Shown here one piece after another: positions 42,982-51,693 of a stretch of DNA of 64,000 nucleotides (positions are counted from its first letter, which is position 1; each line of letters opens with the position of its first letter). The stretch spans positions 118,918 through 182,917 of the forward strand of contig CAMBTP010000001.1 of NCBI GenBank assembly GCA_945870855.1, written 5' to 3'. The notes below the pieces were generated by a model, which did no database searches, was not told the DNA's origin, and saw only the letters and a program-made list of their open reading frames with translations. The DNA comes from Prosthecobacter debontii. GTDB lineage: Bacteria > Verrucomicrobiota > Verrucomicrobiia > Verrucomicrobiales > Akkermansiaceae. The translations under genes were made by a program, and so were the position numbers.

Positions 42982-43226
42982 CACAACTCCAGAGGTGGAC
43001 GATTCTCAAGACTTCTGGGTCGATCAAAAGAAACATCGCCCTCCACTTCAGAGAGTGCAGAGAGATGGTCTTTGAAATCGTATCGAGCTGCCTGTTTCTC
43101 CTTGCCGAGGTTTTCGACCAAAATCCGCCGATGCTCTTCCTCGGCGGAAACCCCGTGTTCCGCCGCTCTAATTTTCAACAACCTCGCCACCTCATCAGGG
43201 ACATTTCTCACCAATAACTGAGCCAT
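42981..43226 (-). CDS. FitA-like antitoxin (ribbon-helix-helix)
   Basis: 81 residues from the ATG of MAQLLVRNVPDEVARLLKIRAAEHG at 43226. The N-terminus is an Arc/MetJ-like ribbon-helix-helix, with VSAEEEHRRILVENL as its second helix; the C-terminal ~35 residues (FDRPRSLENRPPLEL) would wrap the PIN toxin. It should repress its own promoter, which must lie in the 47 bp between this start and the pump gene start, shared with the upstream region of the pump. Confidence 0.9.
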   Translation of the reverse strand: MAQLLVRNVPDEVARLLKIRAAEHGVSAEEEHRRILVENLGKEKQAARYDFKDHLSALSEVEGDVSFDRPRSLENRPPLEL

Positions 43227-43273
43227 ATCCCAAATTGCTATCAATGCTATCACCCGTCAATCTCATTTTTTAG

Positions 43274-46200
43274 ATGCTCAACCACCTCATTCACTTTTCT
43301 CTTCGGAACCGCGTTCTCGTCCTCGCGATGGCGCTACTTGTCCTGTTGCTAGGTATCCGCACCGGAACCGAGCTTCCCGTGGAAGTCCTGCCGGACATGA
43401 CCAAGCCCACCGTCACCGTGCTGACGGAAGCCCCGGGCCTCGCGCCGGAGGAAGTGGAGACCCTTGTCACCCGTCCGCTCGAAAACGCCCTCTTGGGGAT
43501 CGGTGGACTCGACCGCTTGCGCTCGAATTCCGACGTCGGTCTCTCGCTCGTTTTTGTCGAGTTCGGCTGGGGAACGGACATTTACCGCGCTCGCCAACTC
43601 GTGCAGGAACGTTTGCAAGCAGTCAAGTTGCCGCAAAACACCCGTGCGGGCATGACCCCCGTTTCCTCGCTGATGGGTGAGATCCTCCTCGTCGGCCTAC
43701 GCTCTACGGACGGAGCCATCGAGCCGATGGATCTGCGCACCTTCGCCGAGCTGAACGTCGCCCGCCGTTTGCAGAGCATCCCCGGTGTCGCGGAAGTGCT
43801 CGCCATCGGCGGTGGCGTGAAACAAGTCCACGTCGAGCCCGACCCGCTGAAAATGCAGGCGGAGGGCGTTTCGTTGGATGAGCTGGAAAAAGCCGTCACC
43901 CTTTCCGCTGGCAACGACACTAGCGGATACCTTCAGTCCGGTGCCCGCGAGATCATGGTGAGGAACCTCGCGATGACCGCCGATCCCGCCGACATCGCCG
44001 CCTCATCCGTGAAACATACCGGCGACCGCATTGTCACCATTTCCGATGTCGCCACGGTGAAATTCGGTGTCGCCACCATGCGCGGCGATGCGGGGATTTC
44101 CTTCGAGAACGACGACCATGAAACCGCAGGCGTAATCCTCAGTATCGATAAGGCTCCAGGCTTCGATACGCTCAAGCTCTCGGCTGCCATCGAGAAATCG
44201 CTCGAAGATCTCCGCCCCAGCCTGCCCGCCGGAGTCGAGGCGGGCATCCTTTTCCGGCAGGGAGATTTCATCGAGCACGCCGTGGGAAATCTCAAGGAAG
44301 CGATTCTCGATGGGGCCATCATGGTCACCATTATTCTGTTCCTCTTTCTGCTGAACCTCCGCACCACTTTCATCACCCTCACGGCCATCCCGCTGTCCTT
44401 TGCGATCACGCTGATCACTTTCAAATGGTTTGGCACCGGCGTGAATAGCATGACCCTCGGCGGCATCGCTGTCGCCATCGGCATGGTGGTGGATGATGCC
44501 ATCGTAGATGTGGAAAATGTCTTCCGGCGATTGCGCGAAAACGCCGCGCTGCCGCAGCCAAAGCCGCGCCTTGAGGTCATCGCCTCTGCCTCCAGCGAGG
44601 TGCGCTCCAGCATTCTCTACGCAACCATCTTGATCGTGCTGGTGTTTGTTCCGCTGCTTGGTCTCGCGGGATTGGAAGGCCGCCTTTTCCAACCGATCGC
44701 CATCGCGACGATCGTCAGCATGGCCGCCTCCTTCGTCGTGTCACTTACGGTGATTCCCGTACTTTGCTCCTTTCTCCTGAAACCCAAGGAAGGCAAGGAG
44801 CACCGCGACGGACTGCTCGTCCAGGGGTTGAAATTCATCACCCGCGTGACTTTCCTGCAAGCCGCTTTCAAAGCGCCGCTCGTGGTCGTTGCCGTGGCCG
44901 TCCTGCTAGTCGTCGCAGCCGGGATGCTCTACCCAGGAATGGGCAAGGAATTCCTACCGACTTTCAACGAGGGCAGCGCCACCATTTCCTTCGCCAGCGC
45001 TCCGGGCACGTCCTTGAAACAATCGAATGAGATCGGTGGCCGCGCGGTCAAACTGCTGTTGGAAATTCCCGAAGTAAAAACCGTCGGACGACGCGCCGGA
45101 CGCGCCGAGCGGGACGACCACGTCATGCCGGTCTCCGTCAACGAGTTCGATGTCGAGTTCAACGAAGGCGGCCGTCATCGCGAGATCGTCTTTGCGGAAA
45201 TCCGTGAAAAGCTCAAGGGCATCCCGGGCACTTTCGTGAATGTCGGACAGCCCATCGGCCACCGCCTTAGCCACATGCTCAGCGGCGTTTCTGCAAAGAT
45301 CGCGGTGAAAATCCACGGGCCGGATCTCGATACGCTACGCCGCCTCGGTGCGCAGGTGAAGGAAGCCGGCCAAGCCATCCCCGGCCTCACCGATGTGAAC
45401 CTGGAGGCGCAGGTGCCCATCCCGCAGATTCGCATTGAGGTGAACCGCGAGCGCGCCCGCCGCGAAGGGCTGGCACCCGGCGAGATCAACGCGCAAGTCT
45501 CGCGATTATTAGGCGGCTCCATGCTCGGCGAACTCCGCGAGGGCGAGGCCACCGTCGAGCTTGTCCTGCGCCTTCCCGAAAGCTGGCGGACCTGGCCGGA
45601 AAAGATCGGCGATCTCCTCATCGAAGCACCGAACGGTCGTCACATCCCGCTTTCCCTCGTCGCCGATGTCCAAGAGGTCAACGGCCCCAATGTTATAAAC
45701 CGCGAGAACGGCCAACGCCGCATCGTGATCGGCGCAAACACCGGTGAGCGCGACCTAGAATCGCTCGTGGAAAATTGGCAGAAAGCCGTCGCGGATACGG
45801 TCGAGGTTCCGCAAGGTTACATCCTGCGTTTCGAAGGCGAATACCTCGCCCGCCAAGAAGCATCGAAGCGCATCCTCATCCTCTTCGGCCTGATCAGCGG
45901 CGTCATCATCGTGCTGTTGACCGGGTATTTCCGCAGTTTCTCGCTAGCCCTTCAGGTCATGCTCAACCTCCCGCTCGCCCTCGCCGGTGCGCTTGCTTTC
46001 ACGTGGTGGAAAATCGACAACATCAGCATCGCTACCCTCGTCGGATTCATCGCGGTCGGCGGCGTCGCGGCGCGCAACGGGATTATGATGATCTCCCATT
46101 ACCTCCATCTCATGCGCCACGAGGGCGAGGCTTTCGGCATCCCGCTCATCACCCGCGGTACGCAGGAACGTCTTGTGCCGGTATTGATGACCGCGCTCGC

Positions 46201-46402
46201 CGCAGGCATCGCCCTGATCCCGCTCGTTCTCGCCCCCGGCGAGCCGGGCAAGGAAATCCTCCATCCCGTCGCCGTCGCCATCGTCGGTGGCCTCATTTCC
46301 TCCACTCTCCTCGACCTCGTGGTCACCCCCGCTGTCTTTTTCCTCATCGGTAGGAAAGCGGCGGAAAAAGCTCTCAGGCTGGACGCTCCAGCCGCCCGAT
46401 AA
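43274..46402 (+). CDS. Heavy-metal RND efflux pump (CzcA/CusA-like)
   Basis: 1042 residues, full length for HME-RND permeases, with two sets of six membrane helices and two large periplasmic loops. The N-terminus is MLNHLIHFSLRNRVLVLAMA; the proton-relay helix region reads GIAVAIGMVVDDAIVDVENV (about residues 397-416). Periplasmic blocks such as AEVLAIGGGVKQVHVEPDPLKM mark the HME class. It works with the channel and adaptor encoded upstream. It is separated from the adaptor gene by ~700 bp holding an antisense toxin-antitoxin pair, so it may need read-through or its own promoter. Metal specificity is not readable. Confidence 0.93.
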   Translation: MLNHLIHFSLRNRVLVLAMALLVLLLGIRTGTELPVEVLPDMTKPTVTVLTEAPGLAPEEVETLVTRPLENALLGIGGLDRLRSNSDVGLSLVFVEFGWGTDIYRARQLVQERLQAVKLPQNTRAGMTPVSSLMGEILLVGLRSTDGAIEPMDLRTFAELNVARRLQSIPGVAEVLAIGGGVKQVHVEPDPLKMQAEGVSLDELEKAVTLSAGNDTSGYLQSGAREIMVRNLAMTADPADIAASSVKHTGDRIVTISDVATVKFGVATMRGDAGISFENDDHETAGVILSIDKAPGFDTLKLSAAIEKSLEDLRPSLPAGVEAGILFRQGDFIEHAVGNLKEAILDGAIMVTIILFLFLLNLRTTFITLTAIPLSFAITLITFKWFGTGVNSMTLGGIAVAIGMVVDDAIVDVENVFRRLRENAALPQPKPRLEVIASASSEVRSSILYATILIVLVFVPLLGLAGLEGRLFQPIAIATIVSMAASFVVSLTVIPVLCSFLLKPKEGKEHRDGLLVQGLKFITRVTFLQAAFKAPLVVVAVAVLLVVAAGMLYPGMGKEFLPTFNEGSATISFASAPGTSLKQSNEIGGRAVKLLLEIPEVKTVGRRAGRAERDDHVMPVSVNEFDVEFNEGGRHREIVFAEIREKLKGIPGTFVNVGQPIGHRLSHMLSGVSAKIAVKIHGPDLDTLRRLGAQVKEAGQAIPGLTDVNLEAQVPIPQIRIEVNRERARREGLAPGEINAQVSRLLGGSMLGELREGEATVELVLRLPESWRTWPEKIGDLLIEAPNGRHIPLSLVADVQEVNGPNVINRENGQRRIVIGANTGERDLESLVENWQKAVADTVEVPQGYILRFEGEYLARQEASKRILILFGLISGVIIVLLTGYFRSFSLALQVMLNLPLALAGALAFTWWKIDNISIATLVGFIAVGGVAARNGIMMISHYLHLMRHEGEAFGIPLITRGTQERLVPVLMTALAAGIALIPLVLAPGEPGKEILHPVAVAIVGGLISSTLLDLVVTPAVFFLIGRKAAEKALRLDAPAAR

Positions 46403-46421
46403 CAAAACGAACAACACAAAT

Positions 46422-46862
46422 ATAAAAACCAAACTTACCACCATCATCCTCGCCCTCTCCGCCGGTTTCGCCTTCGGACACGGGGATATCGAACTCGGCC
46501 CCAACAAGGGTCGCATCCTCGAATTCAGCACTAACGAAACCATGCACGGCGAAGTCACCGACAAGAACGGCAAGCTCCACATTGCCATTCTGGAAAAGGA
46601 TATGAAACCCGTGAAAGCCGAAGCGCAATCCCTCACCGCCACTGCCGGCACCCGCCAAGCACCGGTGAAACTGGAGGTCGCCAAGGATGAAACCGGTTTC
46701 ACCCTCACCCCGCCCAAAGAAGGCGAATGGATCATCATGCAATACAAGGAAACCGAGTTCGGAAAAACCATCACCGCCCGCATCCATTACGACACCCGCA
46801 AATGCGCCCCCTGCGGCAACCCCGAGTGGCGCTGCGCCTGCGGGGAAAAGAAGAAGAAGTGA
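46422..46862 (+). CDS. Small exported protein of efflux operon, apparent AUA start
   Basis: About 146 residues. The frame has a typical signal peptide (KTKLTTIILALSAGFAFG), a beta-rich domain (HGDIELGPNKGRILEFS, then KLEVAKDETGFTLTPP) and a Cys-rich end CAPCGNPEWRCACG with a Lys tail. No ATG, GTG or TTG occurs between the pump stop (46402) and the signal peptide; the codon where the start should be, at 46422, is ATA. The only upstream ATG in frame (46287) overlaps the pump by over 100 bp and would bury the signal. Either AUA is used or the start was lost by a G-to-A change. Confidence 0.65.
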   Translation: MKTKLTTIILALSAGFAFGHGDIELGPNKGRILEFSTNETMHGEVTDKNGKLHIAILEKDMKPVKAEAQSLTATAGTRQAPVKLEVAKDETGFTLTPPKEGEWIIMQYKETEFGKTITARIHYDTRKCAPCGNPEWRCACGEKKKK

Positions 46863-46875
46863 GGCATGGAGGGGC

Positions 46876-46979
46876 GGAGCGTAGGCTTCAGCCTACCAAG
46901 GGGCGCGGGCTTCAGCCCGGCGTGGTTCCAAAGAATGGGCTAAAGCCCATGACCCATGGTAGGCTGAAGCCTACGCTCC
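46876..46979. repeat. REP-like palindromic element (22-bp perfect inverted repeat)
   Basis: Arms 46876-46897 and 46958-46979 are exact reverse complements. Each arm contains its own smaller palindrome (GTAGGCTTCAGCCTAC), and the interior has GGGCTTCAGCCC and GGGCTAAAGCCC. It follows the efflux operon directly and could end its transcript. Related GGCTAAAGCCC sequence occurs near 20115. Confidence 0.9.
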
Positions 46980-47392
46980 TTTCCGGTTCTGCGGGGGGCA
47001 CAAGGCCAGCCGACCGGAGGCACGCAGCTCCATGCCGCCCACCCAAGCCAGATAATCGGCGTTCACCGCCGCAACGGGGATCTCGAAGAATCTTCTTCCT
47101 GAGGGCGATCCTATGCCATCGGAGTCCCCGTCACCCGCATCAAGGCACCGGCGGTGTCTCCGGCGTTCTGTCAGGTCGCACAATCCTTGTCGCCGTCGCC
47201 CACTCCGTCCGCAAGGATCACAAAAATCCCGCACGGAGAGAAAAAAGGCGCACACGCAGCCGGAAAATCACGGACATGTCACAGCAGTTCACAGCCAAGC
47301 CGCCGCCTTCGCCTCTAGCTTCTCCAGCCTCCATGCAACCCGACCCCCACTGCGACACTGTGATATCCGGGAAATCACCCATCCACTCCCAC
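46980..47392. other. Non-coding debris between efflux operon and repeat unit
   Basis: No intact gene is visible. A minus-strand frame around 46985-47130 contains GDSDGIGSPSG-like and YLAWVGGMEL-like stretches. These recall the C-terminal Asp/Gly repeats of Verrucomicrobiota surface proteins and may be a degraded gene end. Evidence is weak. Confidence 0.3.
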
Positions 47393-47470
47393 CAACACCT
47401 CCACCCGCCTGATATACAAACCCTTCCCGGGGAAACACCTTGATATCCAAAAGATACCCCCCTTTCCTCG
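47393..47470 (+). repeat. Diverged single copy of the ~80-bp unit from the 271-bp repeats
   Basis: Shares CCTCCACCCGCCTGAT, CCCTTCCCGG and CCTTGAT blocks in the same order as the ends of the repeats at 6359-6629 and 7379-7649, 40 kb away. It marks a dispersed family. Confidence 0.75.
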
Positions 47471-47520
47471 CGGAGTGAGGCGCTTTTCATCCTCATGCAG
47501 GCTGCGGTTTCCATCGGACG

Positions 47521-47655
47521 GATGAAGCGGTCGCGGTATTTGAAGATCTCAAGTCAGCATGTCCGGAAGGGGAGTATTGGAGATGTAAGCGGGCAGTGAG
47601 AGACGCTGAGAAGATGCTGAACTTTGAGCTTGCGCCTCGGCCATTATACTGGTAA
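47521..47655 (+). pseudogene. Possible gene 3' remnant
   Basis: An open stretch of 44 codons ending at TAA 47653-47655 reads DEAVAVFEDLKSACPEGEYW and continues to NFELAPRPLYW. Composition looks like real protein (charged helix, Trp/Tyr), but there is no start and the frame is lost upstream near the repeat unit. The family is unknown. Confidence 0.35.
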
Positions 47656-47767
47656 CAGAGATAAAGAACGGGTTGTGATGCACCATCAGGCATAAGCTTT
47701 TTCAATTTGATTTCAACATTCCTTAAACCGCGCCGGTGGGCGCACATCAAACGTTCGAAAGAAATAT

Positions 47768-48346
47768 ATGCGCATCGCAACACTCACATCTCTGATCATC
47801 GTCTTACTCGTTGGATGCTCGACAACAATTCCCCGTAGCGGGTCGCCTCCCACTACAGCCGAGTGGAAGAAAGGGGATTTTCGGGTGCGCTTTCAGGCGG
47901 CACCGGGAGGGAAAGATGGCAGATCATTTTCCTTCTACGACATCACGCACACAGCCGCACAGTTTGAACGGAGCTTGTTCATGGAGAGTGCACACACCCT
48001 TGAAGGATTTAATTCCAGGATGCATGGCGATCCTAAGAACTGGATTCGAATCATCGAAGATTCTAACGGAAGAGCGCTATTAATTGAAGAAAATATCCCG
48101 AATGACTGCGGCCCACGCATGAATTACGTATTCATACATCTCGATTCGAATGGACGTGTCGATGGGGAGTATCTCAAGCTCCCAACGAAGGTCACAGGCC
48201 CTGCAAATGCACCGATTAATTATTCGTATCCCAAGGTGCGTTCCCTTGATGGCGATGTTCTGAGATACGACTACAGCACAGGTGGAACCGTTACCAAGCG
48301 TATCGACCAGATCGAGAAGTCCGATCGCCCCACGCCACCCGGATAG
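47768..48346 (+). CDS. Hypothetical lipoprotein
   Basis: 192 residues. The signal peptide has a lipobox LLVGC (Cys17). The mature part is mixed alpha/beta, with FRVRFQAAPGGKDGRSFSFYD and an aromatic, charged C-terminus ending in Pro. No family is recognised. It is preceded by an AT-rich stretch and lies in a repeat-rich accessory region. It is followed after 125 bp by a small membrane protein on the same strand. Codon use is less GC-biased than its neighbours, hinting at acquisition. Confidence 0.7.
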   Translation: MRIATLTSLIIVLLVGCSTTIPRSGSPPTTAEWKKGDFRVRFQAAPGGKDGRSFSFYDITHTAAQFERSLFMESAHTLEGFNSRMHGDPKNWIRIIEDSNGRALLIEENIPNDCGPRMNYVFIHLDSNGRVDGEYLKLPTKVTGPANAPINYSYPKVRSLDGDVLRYDYSTGGTVTKRIDQIEKSDRPTPPG

Positions 48347-48471
48347 GTCTCCAGTATGAACACTAAGAAAGCGAACATGTCAGTGGTGGTAACGGCGGAC
48401 AACGCCCCTGATTAGCTTAGCTCTGGACGACTTGTTGCCGCCGTGCCACACCTAAACGTCTATTGCAAGAA

Positions 48472-48987
48472 ATGAAGACTTTCGCGATTACCGTCTCCGC
48501 GCTCGCTCTACTGTCCGGTATCCTCGCTCAAGGAAGCTTCGGACACGCGATTGTCGTAATGAGCACGTTGTTCTTCATAGGAGTCCCATTGACACTATTT
48601 TTGGTTCTCTGGCTCATGATCGGCATGAAGCGCAGCGGTGGAATACCCTCTGGATGGCGGAAGACCTCAACCATCACAGCGATGATAGGCGGAGGCCTGA
48701 TCCTATCTTTCGGGACGGGTTCGCTGATTCATCACTGGGAGATACGCAATGTGAGGCAGTTCGTTGAAGCGACTGTTCCTTCCCTCGACGAGTATTACCA
48801 CAAGAACGACACCTATCCATCGGTACTAGAGGAGCTAGGCATTTCATCGGTACCGAAGCTTCTCAGAGAGTCCAGCGGCTACTCCTCAACCCAGAATACA
48901 TTCATATTCGAGTATTGGGATGCGGCAGGGATGATGGATGGCTATATATTTGACAGCTCAACACGTAAATGGACCTACTTCGACTAA
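48472..48987 (+). CDS. Hypothetical inner-membrane protein
   Basis: 171 residues from the ATG at 48472 (a TTG three codons upstream is possible). Three hydrophobic helices are visible (about 5-22, 27-52 and 67-85), followed by a soluble C-terminal domain with SLDEYYHKNDTYPSVLEEL. That pattern (a chain that 'should' be digested as tyrosine-rich pilin-like or T2S-type 'YPxxLxxL') is found in many small membrane proteins. It is of unknown function and lies in the same accessory stretch as the lipoprotein upstream. Confidence 0.65.
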   Translation: MKTFAITVSALALLSGILAQGSFGHAIVVMSTLFFIGVPLTLFLVLWLMIGMKRSGGIPSGWRKTSTITAMIGGGLILSFGTGSLIHHWEIRNVRQFVEATVPSLDEYYHKNDTYPSVLEELGISSVPKLLRESSGYSSTQNTFIFEYWDAAGMMDGYIFDSSTRKWTYFD

Positions 48988-49205
48988 TTAAAGAGCCCCA
49001 GCAATAATGGTGCTGCGAGATGCCCTTCGTCACTCACGACCGCGCCAAGGGTAACCGTTGACGGGGTGCGACCATGCTGAGGCGATAGCGGATGTGGCGG
49101 AGGCGGTTGCGGATCTGGTGGAGACTGATTGTTTGCAACTTTCCCCAAACCGTTCTTGCCGACACGGGTGAGCTCTCCGTAGGGTGGCGCAACCTATTCC
49201 ATTTC

Positions 49206-49964
49206 GTGTCCCAACTAGCCTCTAATCAACACATCATCGGCGTTCTTCCCGCGCGATGGGGTTCCACCCGCTTCCCCGGGAAACCCCTGCATATTATCGC
49301 AGGAAAAACGTTGATTCAGCACGTCTGGGAACGTTGCCAGTCTGCTATAATGCTTTCTGAAATCCTCGTTGCAACCGATGACGAGCGCATCGCCTCGGCG
49401 GTGGAAGCTTTCGGAGGAAAGGCCGTGATGACCTCGCCGGATCACCCGACCGGAACCGATCGCCTCGCCGAAGCAATCCAAGCCATCCCGCAAGCCACCC
49501 ACATCCTCAATATCCAGGGTGACGAACCACTCATCGACCCCGCGCTCATCGACGAACTCGCCCAAGCGCTCATCGATGATCCAGCTCTCCACATGGTCAC
49601 CGCTGCCAATCCGCTCGATTCCGCCGACCCTGCAGTGGCCGATCCGAACGTAGTGAAAGTCGTCCTCAAACAAAACGGCCACGCTCTCTATTTTTCACGC
49701 TCGCCGCTGCCTTTTTTCCGCAACGCCGTCCCTGGCTTGCAAGTCCTCCGTCACAAAGGCATCTACGGCTATCGCCGCGATTTCCTGGAAACCTTCGTCA
49801 CCTGGCCGCCATCCCCGCTCGAGCAGGCAGAGTCACTCGAACAACTCCGCGCCCTCGAAAACGGAGCAAACATCCGCGTCCTAATCACCGACGACACCTC
49901 CCCCGGCGTCGACACCCCCGAGCAGGCTCTAGAAATCGAGCGCCTCCTATTCCGTCTTCCTTGA
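49206..49964 (+). CDS. kdsB: 3-deoxy-manno-octulosonate cytidylyltransferase
   Basis: 252 residues from the GTG at 49206; the frame is open further upstream but without family similarity. It activates Kdo as CMP-Kdo for lipopolysaccharide. Motifs are LPARWGSTRFPGKPL (nucleotide loop), VATDDERI, NIQGDEPLI and IGIYGYR-type sequence here read as KGIYGYRRDFL. It implies an LPS-bearing outer membrane. Its last codons and stop (CTT CCT TGA) are inside the dispersed element R3. Confidence 0.96.
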   Translation: MSQLASNQHIIGVLPARWGSTRFPGKPLHIIAGKTLIQHVWERCQSAIMLSEILVATDDERIASAVEAFGGKAVMTSPDHPTGTDRLAEAIQAIPQATHILNIQGDEPLIDPALIDELAQALIDDPALHMVTAANPLDSADPAVADPNVVKVVLKQNGHALYFSRSPLPFFRNAVPGLQVLRHKGIYGYRRDFLETFVTWPPSPLEQAESLEQLRALENGANIRVLITDDTSPGVDTPEQALEIERLLFRLP

Positions 49965-50055
49965 GAGTTGAACGACCAGTGAGCATAGCGAACAATACAA
50001 AACATGCGAAGCCACACCTCATAGCCATCAGGCAAATTTGAATTTTGAAATTTAT
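49956..50055 (+). repeat. ~95-bp dispersed spacer element, copy R3
   Basis: Starts within the kdsB stop region and ends immediately before the pyrG ATG. It shares TTGAGAGTTGAACGACCAGT and AGCATAGCGAACAATACA with R2, and the AT-rich end GAATTTTGAAATTTAT. It fills the whole kdsB-pyrG gap. Confidence 0.92.
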
Positions 50056-51681
50056 ATGAAATACATTTTCGTCACCGGCGGCGTAGTCTCCTCACTCGGC
50101 AAAGGCCTCGCTGCGGCCTCCATCGGCACGCTCCTCGAAGCTCGCGGCCTCAAAACCCTGATGCAGAAATTCGACCCCTACTTGAACGTCGATCCCGGCA
50201 CGATGTCGCCGTATCAGCACGGCGAGGTCTATGTGCTCGACGATGGCGCGGAGACCGATCTCGACCTCGGCCACTACGAGCGTTTCACCTCCGGCGTCAT
50301 GTCGCAGATGAACAACCTCACCTCCGGCCAGGTCTTCGATTCCGTGATTAAAAAGGAGCGGCGCGGCGAATACCTCGGCAAGACCGTGCAGTTCATTCCC
50401 CACGTTACCGACGAGATTAAGGAACGGATGCACAAGGTCACTACGAACAACCCCGATGTAGATGTTCTCATCACGGAAATTGGCGGCACGGTCGGCGATA
50501 TGGAAGGGCTGCTTTTCATCGAAGCGCTGCGCCAGTTTGCGTTGGAGGTTGGCAAGGACAACGTCTGCTTCATCCACGTCACCCTGCTGCCCTACATCAA
50601 GGCTGCCGGCGAGGCGAAGACCAAGCCTACCCAACAATCTGTGGCAAAACTTCGCGAACTCGGCATCCAGCCGGACATCATCATTTGCCGCACCGAGACC
50701 GATCTCGACGAGGACAACCGCAAAAAGATCGCCATGTTCTGCAACGTGGAGAAAAAGAACGTCGTCGCCTTTCGCGATGTTGCCCACACGATTTACGAGT
50801 GCCCACTCGATCTACGCCGCGATAAGATCGACCGCCTTGTCGTCGATAAAATCGGCCTCGGCTACACACCGTCCCCCAACCTTGAGAAATGGGAAGCCTT
50901 CGTCCAACGGGTAATCCACCCCAAGCACAAGGTCACCATCGCCGTTGCCGGGAAATACATCGAGCTGCAGGACGCTTACAAATCCATCTACGAATCCCTC
51001 ATCCACGCCGGTGCTCATCACGATACGAAAGTCCAGATCGTGCGCGTGGAGGCAGAGGCGATCGAGGATCACGGTGCTAGGGCGGTGATCGGCGATGTCG
51101 ATGGCATCCTTGTCCCCGGCGGTTTCGGCGATCGCGGGATCGAGGGGAAAATACTCGCCGCGCAATACGCCCGCGAGAACAAGATTCCTTATTTCGGCAT
51201 CTGCCTCGGCATGCAGATCGCGACCATCGAATACGCCCGCAACAAGTGCGGACTCGCAGGCGCGAACTCCACGGAATTTGACAAGAACACTCCACATCCT
51301 GTCATCTGCCTTCAGGAAGAGCAGAAAGGCGTCGAAGATATGGGCGCGACGATGCGCCTCGGTTCTTGCGAATCCATCCTTTTCGCTGGCACCAAGGCCG
51401 CCGATTTATACGACAACACCGATCGCATCCATGAGCGTCACCGCCATCGCTACGAGGTGAATTCCGACTACCAGGACAAGCTCCAAGAATGCGGTCTCGT
51501 GATCTCATCTGTCTCCGCCAAGGAAGGCCTTGTGGAGATTGTCGAGCTCGCCGATCATCCGTTTTACCTCGGTGCGCAGTTCCATCCGGAGTTCCTCTCC
51601 AAGCCGAACCATCCGCACCCGCTCTTCTCCGGCTTCGTCGCCGCCGCTCTCGCAAAGGCGATCGTAGAGGAAAGCGCATGA
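50056..51681 (+). CDS. pyrG: CTP synthase
   Basis: 541 residues from the ATG of [20 protein letters not shown] at 50056. The N-terminal synthase domain has the P-loop [13 protein letters not shown] and the [17 protein letters not shown] block. The C-terminal glutamine amidotransferase has Cys in GICLGMQ (about residue 383) and a late His/Glu pair in QFHPEF. It makes CTP from UTP. Its leader is the dispersed element R3. nadE follows after 12 bp. Confidence 0.98.
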   Translation: MKYIFVTGGVVSSLGKGLAAASIGTLLEARGLKTLMQKFDPYLNVDPGTMSPYQHGEVYVLDDGAETDLDLGHYERFTSGVMSQMNNLTSGQVFDSVIKKERRGEYLGKTVQFIPHVTDEIKERMHKVTTNNPDVDVLITEIGGTVGDMEGLLFIEALRQFALEVGKDNVCFIHVTLLPYIKAAGEAKTKPTQQSVAKLRELGIQPDIIICRTETDLDEDNRKKIAMFCNVEKKNVVAFRDVAHTIYECPLDLRRDKIDRLVVDKIGLGYTPSPNLEKWEAFVQRVIHPKHKVTIAVAGKYIELQDAYKSIYESLIHAGAHHDTKVQIVRVEAEAIEDHGARAVIGDVDGILVPGGFGDRGIEGKILAAQYARENKIPYFGICLGMQIATIEYARNKCGLAGANSTEFDKNTPHPVICLQEEQKGVEDMGATMRLGSCESILFAGTKAADLYDNTDRIHERHRHRYEVNSDYQDKLQECGLVISSVSAKEGLVEIVELADHPFYLGAQFHPEFLSKPNHPHPLFSGFVAAALAKAIVEESA

Positions 51682-51693
51682 CTTGCAGCAAAC

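Noticed and set aside
44003..44692. Long minus-strand frames across the RND pump
   Set aside because: Antisense shadows; translation rich in Asp/Gly/His with no family motif.
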